Positions 27,801-39,184 of a stretch of 64,000 nucleotides of DNA are shown piece by piece; the stretch's first letter is position 1, and every line of letters begins with the position of its first letter. A model generated the notes under the pieces. It was given only the letters and a program-made list of their open reading frames with translations. It did no database searches and had not been told where the DNA came from. The position numbers were made by a program, and so were the translations under genes. Source of the stretch: Hofstenia miamia (lineage: Eukaryota > Xenacoelomorpha > Acoela); the NCBI GenBank assembly GCA_004352715.1, contig SCFE01000019.1:1411036-1475035 (forward strand), read 5' to 3'.

Positions 27801-30537
27801 CGCTACTTAGTCCTGTCCCTATGAGGTGTGCTATTGCGGCTTGGACGCACATAAAAAACATTTAAAGTTCGTTGTTGATCTCATGGGATTGAATATTATG
27901 TTTACTTGAAATTTAAATATGGAGGGAATTAAAGAAAATTCAAAAAATGGGGATTTTCAATGAAAATTACTTAATGTTTTCAAGAACTTTAGGCACAGCA
28001 ATACACATTAGTACTAATTTTCTACATTACGTTCAAGAACGTTCACCTATACATGTGTCCATGCCTGGGCTTGAAGAAAATTTTTTGTAAATGTGGAAAA
28101 ACGGTTTGTTTAAGGTTAAATGATCCTTTTGAAGAGCCGCAAAATAAAATTTAGCAGAGCTTTTATTCCTAATAAGCTTCGAATCTTCAGCTCAGATGTC
28201 GGATGTTCGAACGCATATATCGACGTTAGTATAAATGCTTTATCTTTGAATAAATTTTTTGCTTCATTTGATTAATGAATCCGGGGTGGTTTTTTAACCA
28301 CAACTGTTCGTTAAATACTTTGTTCATTGACACAAAGCGCTTAACATAAAGAATGTTATCTTATAGTTAATTAAATGGATGTGCGAGTTAATTTAAAAAC
28401 ATTTTCAAATGATTGAAACAGCACTTCGGTGAAATCCAATCCATTTTATCGCGATTAAGCGACCAGACTTCTCTCCTCGAGACTCCATTGTTGATGAAGA
28501 AGAGCTTATCTGATTACAGAAAGGAATGTATAAAGCGAATTTGGTGTGATCGATTGGTTGAGATAACGCTAGCGGGATGTTGAGATACTGGCAATTAGTA
28601 GATTCCCTGTGCAACATTCCCGCGATTGTAAATTATTTTAAAATGCTTGGGAGCTTTGACTTTTGTGAAGTGTAATTAATAGCAAAAGGAGTGCCTTCAG
28701 AAGATATGGATTTCATCTTCCTTCGGTTAATAACGCGAGCGTATCGATTACGCCCTCTAATGCCTAATTCGTGGTGAAGTGAGCTGTCGGAATCTCTTTA
28801 AAAACAGCCTTTATTGCTCATAGTTTTGCTACTGTCTTATATCTTCCCGAACTGCAATTAAAATCATTCTCCAATTGAACTGTTTACCGATATGTAGATA
28901 TATAGAATATCTCCAGTTTATAGAACCCTATCATATCATTTATCAATTAAAATATACGAAACTTTTCCTCCAATGTCATTGAATTTATGGAGTTTTTCTT
29001 ATGAATAAACTTCATGTTGTTCTTTTTGCATATATATATTTAGTTGTAGTTATTCATGCATTCTAGAATTTATAAAAAATATTGATTAAATTTTCCACTC
29101 GCATTTCTCGCATGCAACTTTATATAGATGTACTAGATACATCTAGAAAATAGCTCAGTAAAGAAAACTTATGGTTTCAAAGCCTTATATTTTAGGAAAA
29201 ATAATCGCTTAGTTTCATTGTTAATCTTAATCTGTAAAAATAGACTTTTGTAAAGTTCTCTAGAAAATGTAGCGATTCTCATAAACGTTTCAAAATCTTG
29301 ATGTTTAAAATTAATCAATGTGTTGAGAAATACAATTTATTTAAACGTTTTCATCACCTCTGAACTTGAAGTTTTAAATGTTTGCCTACGTTTTAATTAA
29401 CATTTAAGTTTTGACTAACGTAATCCAATTGCTTGCCCTTAAGGTTAGACATATTATAAATTCTCAATTGGAAACTACTCCTAATTGAATGTTTGTTTTA
29501 ACTTTTTCAAAAATGCTTGAAGTACATTCAAGTCATATATTTTTAACCCGTTTTTAAACAAATTGTTATAATTTTTTGTTTCTTCAAATATTTTTTAATT
29601 TAAGATGTAGGTGTGTGTGGGTGGTATAGTAGGAAAACAACAATAAGTTTTAAGTTCAACTTCTTAAATTGAAATTTTCATTATCCATAATTTAGGAAAA
29701 AGGCAAAAATAATCGGTGATAACTTGAAACATTTAGAGCTTTCTTATTCAATTTCAATTGCTTTTTTAAAATTTTTGGGAGAACTCTCACCCCATATGAT
29801 GAATATTCTACCCGTTATTTTGCAAGGATTCACGAATTTAGTTTTTAGTTGAATTTTGAAAGCATTTGTCCGTATTTATTTCAAATTTATCAATATGATT
29901 TGGTCTTAATTGATTTTTATAGAATTTTGATGAAATCTGCTCACATTAATTTTTTGAAATTTCTAACCTGAATTTTGTGTTTCAAACCAAATGTATTGGC
30001 ACTCATACCTGATGAAATTATAAAAGTAAAAATCTTAATTTCCCCGTTTAAAAAAGTCGATTTTTCATAATATTGTGTAAAAAGATGATTTGAAAATCTT
30101 AATATAAATAATTTATTTGCTTAATGCATTTGTAGAAAACATCTAATAATAAGTAGTTTTAATGAAAAAGTGCTTCTTTTCTCGAGCAAATAAAAGATTA
30201 GAGAATATCAAAGCAGTCCATACGTAGAAGATTAAGTATTCTCCTCGCTTAACAAATATTGATTTTATATGAAAAGATATTAGAGCATTATTTTCCATTC
30301 TAAATACACATTTCTTCGTGCATTCCTCGAACTTTACCTCCTCACTGGCTGACTCCAGCCTCAAGATGTCTAGGAGGCATCATTCCAATTGAAAATAATC
30401 CCTTGATCGATTTCTTTTACAATCATTTCGATATATTTCCAATGCTTTTAAATTCATTTGCAAACGTTAATTTTGCATGCAATAAGCCAAGTCTCTCCAA
30501 ACCAATGCTTTCTTTATTCTTTTTGGATGCGTTCTTA

Positions 30538-30656
30538 CCCCCGTCGCACATTGCCGTTAAGGCCACAGTTAGACTAGTGATTGGTTCAAAAGTGATCTGT
30601 CACATTTTGATTGAATCGCATGTCTAGCCACCCGAGATAATTAGCAATGTGACGAC
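30538..30656. repeat. Short element sharing its end with the 31-kb array
   Basis: Begins CCCCCGTCGCACATTGCCGTTAAGG, nearly the same as the ends of the palindromic unit at 30926-31493, and ends near TTAGCAATGTGACGAC, a partial inverse of its start. This suggests a small MITE-like relative of the array, about 119 bases long. No clear target duplication was found. Confidence 0.4.
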
Positions 30657-30925
30657 TATTATATGTTCTGTTTTATGCTTAGATTTAACTTTCGAATATA
30701 ATTTGATATGAAGGTTTTATATGTACCTACAAATCTAATGTACATTTTGAACTAAATTTATTAAATAATTGTGAATACTATTTATCAACAAAACTAACAA
30801 ATGCCTGTCAAATTCAAACATTTGTGCCTGGGTCTCTGCAGCATAGCACAAAAGATCCATGATTTGTGCGTTCAAAGTAGACAGACGTCGTGTTTTTTCA
30901 ATTATGAGATTGTTTACAAACTTTA

Positions 30926-30964
30926 ACTTAACAGCAGTGTGCGACCCCCTCTTGATCGTCGCAC
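30926..30964. repeat. Inverted flank of the 78-bp array
   Basis: AACTTAACAGCAGTGTGCGAC is close to the reverse complement of the start of each 78-bp unit (GTCGCACACTGCCGTTAAG), so the left edge of the array is a head-to-head junction. An N at 30965 separates it from the first full unit. Confidence 0.7.
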
Positions 30965-30965
30965 N

Positions 30966-31433
30966 GTCGCACACTGCCGTTAAGGTAAACCTTAACTTAA
31001 CGAGAACGTACACCTTGATTTTAACCTTAACTTACGAAATACCGTCGCACACTGCCGTTAAGGTAAACCTTAACTTAACGAGAACGTACACCTTGATTTT
31101 AACCTTAACTTACGAAATACCGTCGCACACTGCCGTTAAGGTAAACCTTAACTTAACGAGAACGTACACCTTGATTTTAACCTTAACTTACGAAATACCG
31201 TCGCACACTGCCGTTAAGGTAAACCTTAACTTAACGAGAACGTACACCTTGATTTTAACCTTAACTTACGAAATACCGTCGCACACTGCCGTTAAGGTAA
31301 ACCTTAACTTAACGAGAACGTACACCTTGATTTTAACCTTAACTTACGAAATACCGTCGCACACTGCCGTTAAGGTAAACCTTAACTTAACGAGAACGTA
31401 CACCTTGATTTTAACCTTAACTTACGAAATACC
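30966..31433. repeat. Tandem array, six near-identical 78-bp hairpin-bearing units
   Basis: Units start at 30966, 31044, 31122, 31200, 31278 and 31356, each beginning GTCGCACACTGCCGTTAAGG. I see no differences between copies, which implies recent amplification, homogenisation or an assembly product. Each unit holds the perfect stem TTAAGG-taaa-CCTTAA and further CCTTAAC/CTTAAC words, so single strands could fold repeatedly. Because 78 is 26 codons, one plus-strand frame stays open through all units and encodes a 26-residue repeat starting SHTAVKVNLNLTRTYT. I see no reason to call this a gene, since homogeneous 3n repeats stay open once one unit is open. Confidence 0.95.
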
Positions 31434-31493
31434 GTCGCACACTGCCGTTAAGGCTTAAGTTAATGTTAACTTAACGGCTGTGTGCCACGGGGG
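31434..31493. repeat. Terminal 60-base palindrome closing the array
   Basis: The left arm GTCGCACACTGCCGTTAAG pairs with CTTAACGGCTGTGTGCCAC on the right around a short AT centre, then GGGGG. This looks like a complete small palindromic unit, the likely ancestor or boundary of the array. Confidence 0.8.
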
Positions 31494-32199
31494 TTAAAAG
31501 CGCTATTCAATCTTTCTTGTGGAATGTAAATTTTGTTCCAATGTCAGTAAGGGTTAAATTATTTCTAAGGTGACCTCTTAGAACTTGAACTCCATTTCAC
31601 TATCGGCTTATGGTATATATTTCTGTATAGTGCAGTGCAATGTCTTAAATTGATTTTAGAAGCTTAGCTTATAATTTTTCGTAAATTTCAGCATCTTTGT
31701 GACCTTCTTAGATCATTTTTAAAAGTAAAATACTGGTATTGCATTAACCCAAATTGTCACAGGATAATTTTAGTCGTTGAACTCACAGCGGTGGGAGGGG
31801 TTTGATTCAGACCCGCCAAAATATTTTTATGCAGCTTTGTATGATACTAAAAAATCCTTTCTCTACAAAATGAGGCCATGGAATAAAGTATGACGTCATT
31901 ATTACGCCTGTAACACCATCATTTTCAATAAATGAAAACGAAAAATTGGTGCTTTTTGAGGTTTTGGGACTTTTTCAATAGGCTGTTTCATTATGCTTTA
32001 TGAGCTAATAAAACCTGGTTATTGTATTCATGGTAGTCTCTTTAGTTAAGAACATATATAAAATGTCTAAATGGGGAGCAGAGACAGTAACTACATAAAA
32101 AATTAAATATATTTTTAAACTCCTTCAAATTTTGTCTGAATGCTTCTTTATAAAAGTAGAAGTTAGAAAGCACAGACGCATGAGGGTTTTTTCAAAAGG

Positions 32200-32201
<2 letters not shown>

Positions 32202-32232
<31 letters not shown>
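32202..32232. repeat. (AT)n microsatellite
   Basis: Long uninterrupted AT run. Confidence 0.95.
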
Positions 32233-32234
<2 letters not shown>

Positions 32235-32400
32235 CGAGAATGTCTTTGAATGTGATAATGGTTTCTGGAATTTTCGGTATTCGCTGTGTGTGAAGGTATA
32301 AATCATCTCGATTAACGAGGATGTTATAGGCCAAGAATATCTCCTTAATTGGACTGCTAGTCAATCACGTATCAATGAAAAATTAGTTTTATCTAAAAAC

Positions 32401-34071
32401 CAGTGGTGTAGTAGAGGGGAGAGGCTGAGGAGCCCCCCTTGTTAAAAATAATTTGGGGCGCACCCCCCCCCCCCCCCAAAGTATTAAGGATCAAAAGCTA
32501 AATTCAAATAAATATCAATATATTTCTCTATTTTAAGGCAAGCCTTAGCATTTATCAGACTGATGTCGATTTAAAAGGATCACTTGCTTATCCAAATTTT
32601 CAAACAATTTTCGCAAATCTATTAGGAAATCTGTAAATCGTGAGTTATTGACACGATTACTGGTGTGAACGTGGTTGAAAAATTAAACCATTTTTACTAT
32701 TTATCTTTGAAAATTCGGAATTTTTGAAATATATTATCTCAATACTTAATGTGGAGGCGTCAGGAGCTCTAAGGCAAATGCGACCATCAACTACTTAAAC
32801 TATTTCTGTTTAGGTAGATGTGGATATGACACTTTTAATATTTTAGTGCTTTTAATTTTGGATACCTTTTTTATTTCGTGAGTTTAATAATGAACCTAAA
32901 ATTTTAGTATATATTTAAATGCTTAACCAAGAAGTGGAGGATATCCAGGATTTTCAAATTTTCGGGAAGCTAATAGATCTCCAGCAAGTATTTACTTATA
33001 AACTCACACATTGTACATGTTAACTGCATATGCGGCAATCTTACATATCCCACAGCTAAAGATTTGCAACAAATTGTACAACCAATATAACATATTTCAA
33101 ACAAAATGAACTTATTAAAATTAAGTGCGCCGTCATTTCTTTAATTGAAATCCTTGTGAAAATAGCTTATATTGAGTCGAAAGTCAATCAATCCATGATT
33201 ATCCCTCAATTGTGATGTTCTTCACAACACCCAAAGTTTAGATGATTTTCTGTTGTTGTTCTTAGATGTATTGTCCAGGGGGTACCTAATCTCCCATTAG
33301 TAGTTTATCCCCCTAGGCCCCTTGTCTACGGATGTCTTAGCAGGTATTCATTAAGTTGATAAATTCATAGGTGTACAAAGGCATAAGGCCAATGCATTGT
33401 CAAAGCCATTATTAACAATTGCTGAGACTCAAGTATATATTATGCCACATAAGAAATTCATTAATATTTGAAAAAATCAGTTTGAATTTTAAAAATTATG
33501 ATTAGATGCATAAGTGCATTACATGCGTTTATAGTTAATTTTTCAAATGTAATGCGTTTCATGAAAATACCCTTTGAATGAGTTGATCGATTTGTGCCAT
33601 AACTTGCTGCATATGAACAATAAATGATTTATTGCTTTGAAAAATATGTTGAAAATAACATTTGCATTTTGAAACTTTACATTGGTATCATTTTACTCTT
33701 TCAACACTCTACATGTATATATATTTTCAGTGAGTAATTTTTTTTAAAGTTTCTCACAATCGAAACAAGGACTATAAAATAGACCAAAATAAGCTGATTG
33801 GCATAAAGATAAATGTCAGGCCTAAAGTTTCGTAGGCCGTGCCGGGTTTGCTCCAGAGTTTTCGACAATCTCTGCTCACAAAAGCCTAATAACAATCCCT
33901 CAAATGCTACCAATATGACTGATAATATATTTTCACTATACTTTTATAAGATTAACATAATTGCAATTTGCAAAAATAAAAAATAAAATCAGCCTGCCTT
34001 ATCTAAGCCCACATGCTGGATGGTTTAGCTCTGAATGAGCCCCTTATTAAAATTTTAGCACTACACCACTG
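32401..34071. mobile_element. hAT-superfamily element, non-autonomous, complete with TSD
   Basis: The ends are CAGTGGTGTAGT and its exact reverse complement ACTACACCACTG. The flanks carry a perfect 8-bp duplication, CTAAAAAC, at 32393-32400 and 34072-34079. A CAG-start TIR with an 8-bp TSD is the hAT hallmark. The 1671-bp body has no recognisable transposase: the best open frame (minus, 33701-33913) shows no dimerisation or catalytic motif. Inside the left end are GAGCCCCCC and a run of 15 C at 32463-32477. The perfect TSD suggests a fairly young insertion into the 26-kb intron, unless this is simply good preservation. Confidence 0.92.
33641..33712. repeat. Copy of the dispersed repeat also found at 52881 and 53190
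   Basis: GTTGAAAATAACATTTGCATTTTGAAA, then TTTACATTGGTATCAT and CTTTCAACACTC, parallels the left arm of the large palindrome at 52870-53215. It lies inside the hAT body, so the 53-kb palindrome may derive from a relative of this hAT. Confidence 0.5.
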
Positions 34072-34452
34072 CTAAAAACCAACGATCAATCACCAATTTT
34101 GAACTCGAGAAACGTCAATATATTAATAATTATATTATGTAAGGTTAGTTTTACTTATGCCGTTATATAGCATTGATATTGGCAATTATCCCAAGAAAAA
34201 TTGAATGGGTGTTTAATAAATCGCCAAAAAATGTGTGATTGTGTTTTTATATGCAGTCAATTTCAAATTAGTTTTCAACAATTGACCATCACAAATCAAT
34301 TAATTGAAGTGTAGCTATTAACCCATTAAGGACGAAGATTTGTTTTTTTTACAATACACTAAGATAAGTTACTTAATATTAATATTATGTAAAAATGATG
34401 ATTTTAGGGAAATTTTGTTTCTCAGTTAGATAGGAAGTTCACATTTATGGCT

Positions 34453-34468
34453 GTGATCATATGATCAC
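34453..34468. repeat. 16-bp palindrome, copy 1
   Basis: GTGATCATATGATCAC, 131 bases in from the left end of the piggyBac element. Read on the minus strand it supplies the last codons and the stop of the broken transposase frame. Confidence 0.9.
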
Positions 34469-34962
34469 ACTAGGCTCAAAAGTTATAACAATTTCAAAGG
34501 AAACAAGATATCCACTTGGTGAAAATTCACACCAGGATTTGTAGCCAAATCTTACTGGTTTGCCATGAATGAATTGTTTTAGACCATGCCTTCCAAAATA
34601 TTCAATAATCCATTCATCGAAGCAAAGATCTACTGAAAAGCAATTCTTGGACTCTCGCATAAATGCATTGCTTAGATGTTGAGCTAAAGGTCGAATCTTG
34701 GCATAGCAATCAGATTTATCAAGATTATCATTGTGTGCTAAATGGAAACAGCGTTTCAGTTCTTCAAATCGATCCCGTAACTAAATTTTTATGAAGTTCA
34801 TCTGAAGTGTCCCAGTAGTTTTCATGCAATTGTACGTAGGGTTTTCATCTCCAGAATCACCATCTATGTAATATCCCCATCCTGAGGAGTCTCAATTGCA
34901 ATCTATTGAAGGTTCATTTCCTCATCATCAAACATAGCCAGAAGTTCCTCAACAGTATACAT
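34457..34962 (-). pseudogene. Truncated piggyBac transposase
   Basis: The minus-strand reading starts at an ATG (34962), MYTVEELLAMFDDEEMN, with early stops and frameshifts. It resumes as LRDRFEELKRCFHLAHNDN, then KIRPLAQHL, and a final open 67-codon stretch with CFDEWIIEYFGRHGLKQFIH, GKPVRFGYKSW and GYLVSFEIV. These match the piggyBac order: 'RF..i.r..Hf', 'K.rPl', the D-E-.-M/I motif carrying the first catalytic Asp, 'GRh.lKQ..' and 'KP.r.G.K.w.....GY'. The frame then runs into the internal palindrome and stops. The later catalytic Asp residues and the Cys-rich C-terminal domain are missing. Known: the intact enzyme cuts at TTAA with hairpin intermediates. This copy is clearly inactive. Confidence 0.85.
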
Positions 34963-35061
34963 TCTTTTGCTAAATAGACAGATTTGATCTTTTTAGTACT
35001 ACTAGTGTTATACACTCAATGGAAAAAAATATATTGAAATTATGTAGTATGTATGACTGGC

Positions 35062-35077
35062 GTGATCATATGATCAC
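35062..35077. repeat. 16-bp palindrome, copy 2
   Basis: GTGATCATATGATCAC, 359 bases from the right end of the piggyBac element. Confidence 0.9.
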
Positions 35078-35404
35078 AACAAAACACAGTGAAAATAAAT
35101 GAAAAGGTAATGTATATATAATATTTGAATGATACAAAATGATGAAACATTTGAACAAGCTTCCAAAAATAATTATAAAATATAGCAAAAATCTATTATT
35201 CTAGTCACAACAATAAATCTACCATCACTTCATTGTAGTGGTGTAGAAAATTTATGATGAGTTTCCCGCGAAAACAATAGTATAACTAAAACACAAAAGC
35301 ATGCATTACAAACAATTTTATGTAAATTTACTTTTGAAATACATATGAGAATAATGTACTGCACATTCACTATAATATATTACATATTAAAAAAATTTTC
35401 ATCT

Positions 35405-35420
35405 GTGATCATATGATCAC
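35405..35420. repeat. 16-bp palindrome, copy 3
   Basis: GTGATCATATGATCAC, directly inside the right terminal repeat. The subterminal position fits a transposase-binding or hairpin role, but function is inferred only. Confidence 0.9.
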
Positions 35421-36898
35421 GAAAGTCCTTAATGGGTTAATACATTATATAATTTACATTATCATTTTTGAATTGGTAAATACAATTTTATCTGAAGACA
35501 GTTGGTATCCATTTCATGTCTCTAATTATCATCAGCAAGTAGGTCGAGGGGAGGGAGGACTTACGTCAAAACAATCGATACATCCAACTCCGTGAGAATG
35601 AAACGATATCTGCTAATTAATAACGACCTTTGCTGTTAATTAAAAATATTAGTTCGCTGACTATGAATCGAGAGATGAGAAATTCACATACATAAGTGGT
35701 AGGAAATTATTTCTAAATCCCTACGCGAGCGTCATTCGTAAAGTTTTATATAGCCATGAATAAAATGGAATAAAGTCCCCATCTGTCATCTAGTTTTATT
35801 CTATTGTGAGGATAATAAATTTATTATTTTAATTGGTGTAACGTAATTCAATAAATATTTCACTTTCTATTTTATATGGATTATGGAAATATTAGCTAAA
35901 TTCGAAAAGTTTCAATTTGCTGTAGAGAAAGTTTAACCTCAATCATTTTTCTGAGTTAACTATAGAAATTGACTTTAGCAATTATGCACATTAATTTGAT
36001 CTCAAATTTGGGAGTCTATGTGTCTTTTAACGTTTAATGGATAACAGTAAAAGTATTGTTCGAAGTTCTAATAGTTCACTTATTTCCTGTTGTTTCATGT
36101 CTTTATTGTTTAAAGATTTTAAATTTATCATTTTATATATATGTATTTATACTTTACGCCACTTAATACCGCAATGTCACACTTCTAGCTGTATTCAGAA
36201 TGTCACACCCAACGCACATAAAACGTAACATTAATGGTAAAATTGAATATTACGACTGCATATGATTCAATTTTTTATAAAACAATTACAAAATATCCAT
36301 TCTTGAATTCATGAGTATCACCTAGGTCTGCTTAACATTTTAGCAAGTTTAAGCAACATAGTTTTTTGTGAAAAGGCAAATCCGTTTTATCCACAGAACA
36401 AGACATACGTGTCTCGTTTGCTTGTCCGTTGATATTCATGATGCGTAAGAGATTTCAAAATTGAATTATTTACTTTCGCATTGAAAACCGTTTTTAAAAT
36501 GTTCGATATTTTCTCGAACGATATGCTTTGAAAGTATAGATCTTAACCAACTCAACAATATGTTGCTAATGAGAAGCTTGCTTTAAAAAATTGAAGATAT
36601 CCAAAGTTCTTCCATTAGACATCTTTACTGTAACCGTATTTTCTATCGCACTCAAAGTAAAGGCTCTCGATGTTTTGTAAATTCCTTTAAATAATTTCAT
36701 ATTTAAATTATTTACTAATGCTCTTGTTCTGTTTGTTTTACTAATCTTTTAATGCATCCTTAGTTCAACTCTAAGACAAATATCTCTTTAATTACACTAT
36801 TTTATTCTCTAATCTTCTTTCAATTGATTAATTCGATTAATGTAATGCGTCTGTATTGCTATTCAGTCAAAACCTGTAATTAAGAGATTTGAATTGAT

Positions 36899-36939
36899 TA
36901 TATATATATATATATATATATATAAATATATATATATAT
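36899..36939. repeat. (TA)n microsatellite
   Basis: TA run with one AAA interruption, followed by TATG/TGTA variants to about 36970. Confidence 0.95.
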
Positions 36940-37004
36940 CATACAACATTTATATGTATATATGTATGTAAAAAAAATTTTAAGAAATGTTCACCATGTT
37001 TCAC

Positions 37005-37332
37005 CAGAGTTGTCAGCGAGCCGAGCTTGAGCAGAGTCTTAGATGTACAACGAGCCTTTTTTAAGCAAAGCAAATTTATAATACTGCTTGTTAACTTGAT
37101 TATGCAGATATTTATTATTTTTTCATTTAATATACCTTGCTTATAATCATATTTTAGAAATGTTTATTAAATATTGCGAAGAGCTATGTAAAAAATATTG
37201 AGAATGCAATATTTTTAAAAAATATCGAGCTGAAACAAGATTCATTGAAAGATTGTTTGTGGCGAGCTGAGCCGAACTTACTCAAAATTTAAACGAGCCG
37301 AGCTTAGAAATTTCGGCTCGTTGACAAGTCTG
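37005..37332. mobile_element. hAT-type MITE with perfect 8-bp TSD
   Basis: The left end CAGAGTTGTCAGCGAGCCG and the reverse complement of the right end, CAGACTTGTCAACGAGCCG, match at 17 of 19 positions. The flanking duplication is TGTTTCAC at 36997-37004 and 37333-37340. The 328-bp body is AT-rich and non-coding, and GAGCCGAGCTT words recur near both ends (for example 37017 and near 37300) as subterminal repeats. It needs a hAT transposase supplied in trans. Confidence 0.93.
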
Positions 37333-38788
37333 TGTTTCACAATGTCGATGTAATGATTTATTTAAATCACACATATGTAGGCTTGTGATTTATAACAGAT
37401 TTATAATAAAGAATATCAATGTAGACTAGCTGTAACATCTTGGAAAAAATTCATTTGAGAGATTTGAGAAATGTAGTATATTCTCCTATTATTTATTACT
37501 TTTTTAAAAAATCTTGCCTGGTTTTGACACCAATGACCAAATTCATTAGTTATGTATGGTGCTTGACAGGTATCAAAGACAGGGGTTGCTTTTTGCTGCA
37601 TATTATAAGTACATGTATTTCCATTTTTAATGTTAGTTGATATTAATTTATCTTTTAAGAAGCATGCGATTTTTGTTGTAATTAATGACTCATCCCACTT
37701 TATTAATTTCCTCCAAATTATTCATCTCAACTTACATGAAATGAGGAAGGTAATTGTTTAATTAAACTTTTTTCCATGCGGGCCAATCATTTTGCGATAT
37801 TCGTAAGTTGGCAGTTAATTGCAGTAGTAATAGTTTCGCAAACTACTTATGACATTGATGTCTCCTTTCCTCCAATTTAGCTCCACCCATCTTTCCGTTT
37901 AGGATTTTTAATTAATAACTATGTTTTCGTTATTAGAATTTTGCTCGTCTGTAACATTCAATGAATCTTTTCGATATTAGTATATTATTGATTTTGGAGA
38001 TATAGCCTAAGCGTAATCTGAATATGCCGGTTGCTGACAAATTGCGAGCGCTGAAGATAGAATACATCGATTGAAACTTCAGACATGTATTTTCAAGTCA
38101 GAATTTCAACTGAGCCGGCCTAGTACAAAGTGGCGTGCAAATATCGTTTATGAATTTTTTGCAAATTGAAAGCTAAAAAATTTCAAGATTTAGAGAAACA
38201 TTGTTATGTGAAATTGAATCCATGAACTCCAAACTTGAATTGAATTTGCTCATTTGTTAAACATGTGCAGGTATAAACAACAGAAATTTCAATTGTTACC
38301 TTAATGGAATTTTTTAAGAACACTTATAATATCTCCAAAAAAATATTTTATCGCTTCAACTGACGAGGTAGTAGCGATATTCAAATATCCTAAAACACCA
38401 CATCATTTACTATCCAAAACCGCGCCAAGTGATGGACTTAATGAGGTACACCTTTGATCGAAGTCTCCGGTTTTTGGCGCATTCGCACCTGCATTTGTGC
38501 ACGATGTGCACAATGAGACTTGGGTGGTCAATCTATTTTAAGGGAAACTGTTGAAGTGAGTTGTTGCTCATATGGTTTTAAGAACCCTCTGATTTTAAGA
38601 ATTCCAATTTTTTTGAAAAATAATAAATATTTTCAAATGCTTCAGACAGAACTAAATATTTTCAACATTTCATTGTAGAACTGGATATGTTCCCACGATT
38701 TCCAAATTTCCTACGGCCTTTGGAGAAAATTGTTTGAAATTTTGGGAAATGTGGTTTGTCTTTTAAAAACTAAATCCACAGGTTAAGG

Positions 38789-39184
38789 TTAAAAACCAAC
38801 TAATTGGTTTTGTTTGACTGCAAAATATTGATATAGGAAATGTGTAGTCAAAGGGGCGCTTATGAGTGGTTTTCCAGCACTGAGTGTATTTCCACATACA
38901 TTTATCATGTTTACAATGACAGCTGTCTTTATTGACGTTGCCTTTTTACGTACTTTCAATATCGTCGCAAATGCTGCATACTGTTCAAACAGAATCCTCC
39001 AACTCTGTCTCGAAATATCATGCCACGAGTACGAGTTGAGGAAGTATGTGTAATCATTTGGTCCTTTTGCTAAATTTATGTCATGCATTTCTTTTCCACA
39101 ACATAGAAGCCATATAAAATTGTGTAATTGAGAAGTTAAGTTTGTTTGGTGCAAATATCTCAGCTGATAATGTCTTGCTAACAT
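38789..39184 (-). CDS. Unsupported 131-codon open frame
   Basis: This is the longest non-repetitive open frame in the 26-kb intron (start MLARHYQLRYLHQTNL, minus strand). The middle is less AT-rich than its surroundings, and a plausible minus-strand donor (AAA|GTACGT) lies about two thirds along, so an exon rather than a whole gene is conceivable. I recognise no domain, signal peptide or membrane segment, and the plus strand is also partly open. It may equally be a conserved non-coding island. Confidence 0.15.
   Translation of the reverse strand: MLARHYQLRYLHQTNLTSQLHNFIWLLCCGKEMHDINLAKGPNDYTYFLNSYSWHDISRQSWRILFEQYAAFATILKVRKKATSIKTAVIVNMINVCGNTLSAGKPLISAPLTTHFLYQYFAVKQNQLVGF

Larger units (their letters stand above)
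34322..35436 (-). mobile_element. piggyBac-type element, internally deleted, with TTAA TSDs
   Basis: The left end is CCCATTAAGGAC and the right end GTCCTTAATGGG, a perfect 12-bp inverted repeat. Both are flanked by TTAA (34318-34321 and 35437-35440). TTAA|CCC...GGG|TTAA is the canonical piggyBac arrangement. The element is 1115 bp, less than half of a full piggyBac, and holds only an N-terminal-to-middle transposase fragment on the minus strand. A 16-bp perfect palindrome (GTGATCATATGATCAC) occurs three times inside, at 34453, 35062 and 35405. The element cannot be autonomous. Confidence 0.93.

Noticed and set aside
30966-31433. CRISPR-like array
   Set aside because: The units are contiguous 78-bp repeats with no variable spacers, in an animal genome.
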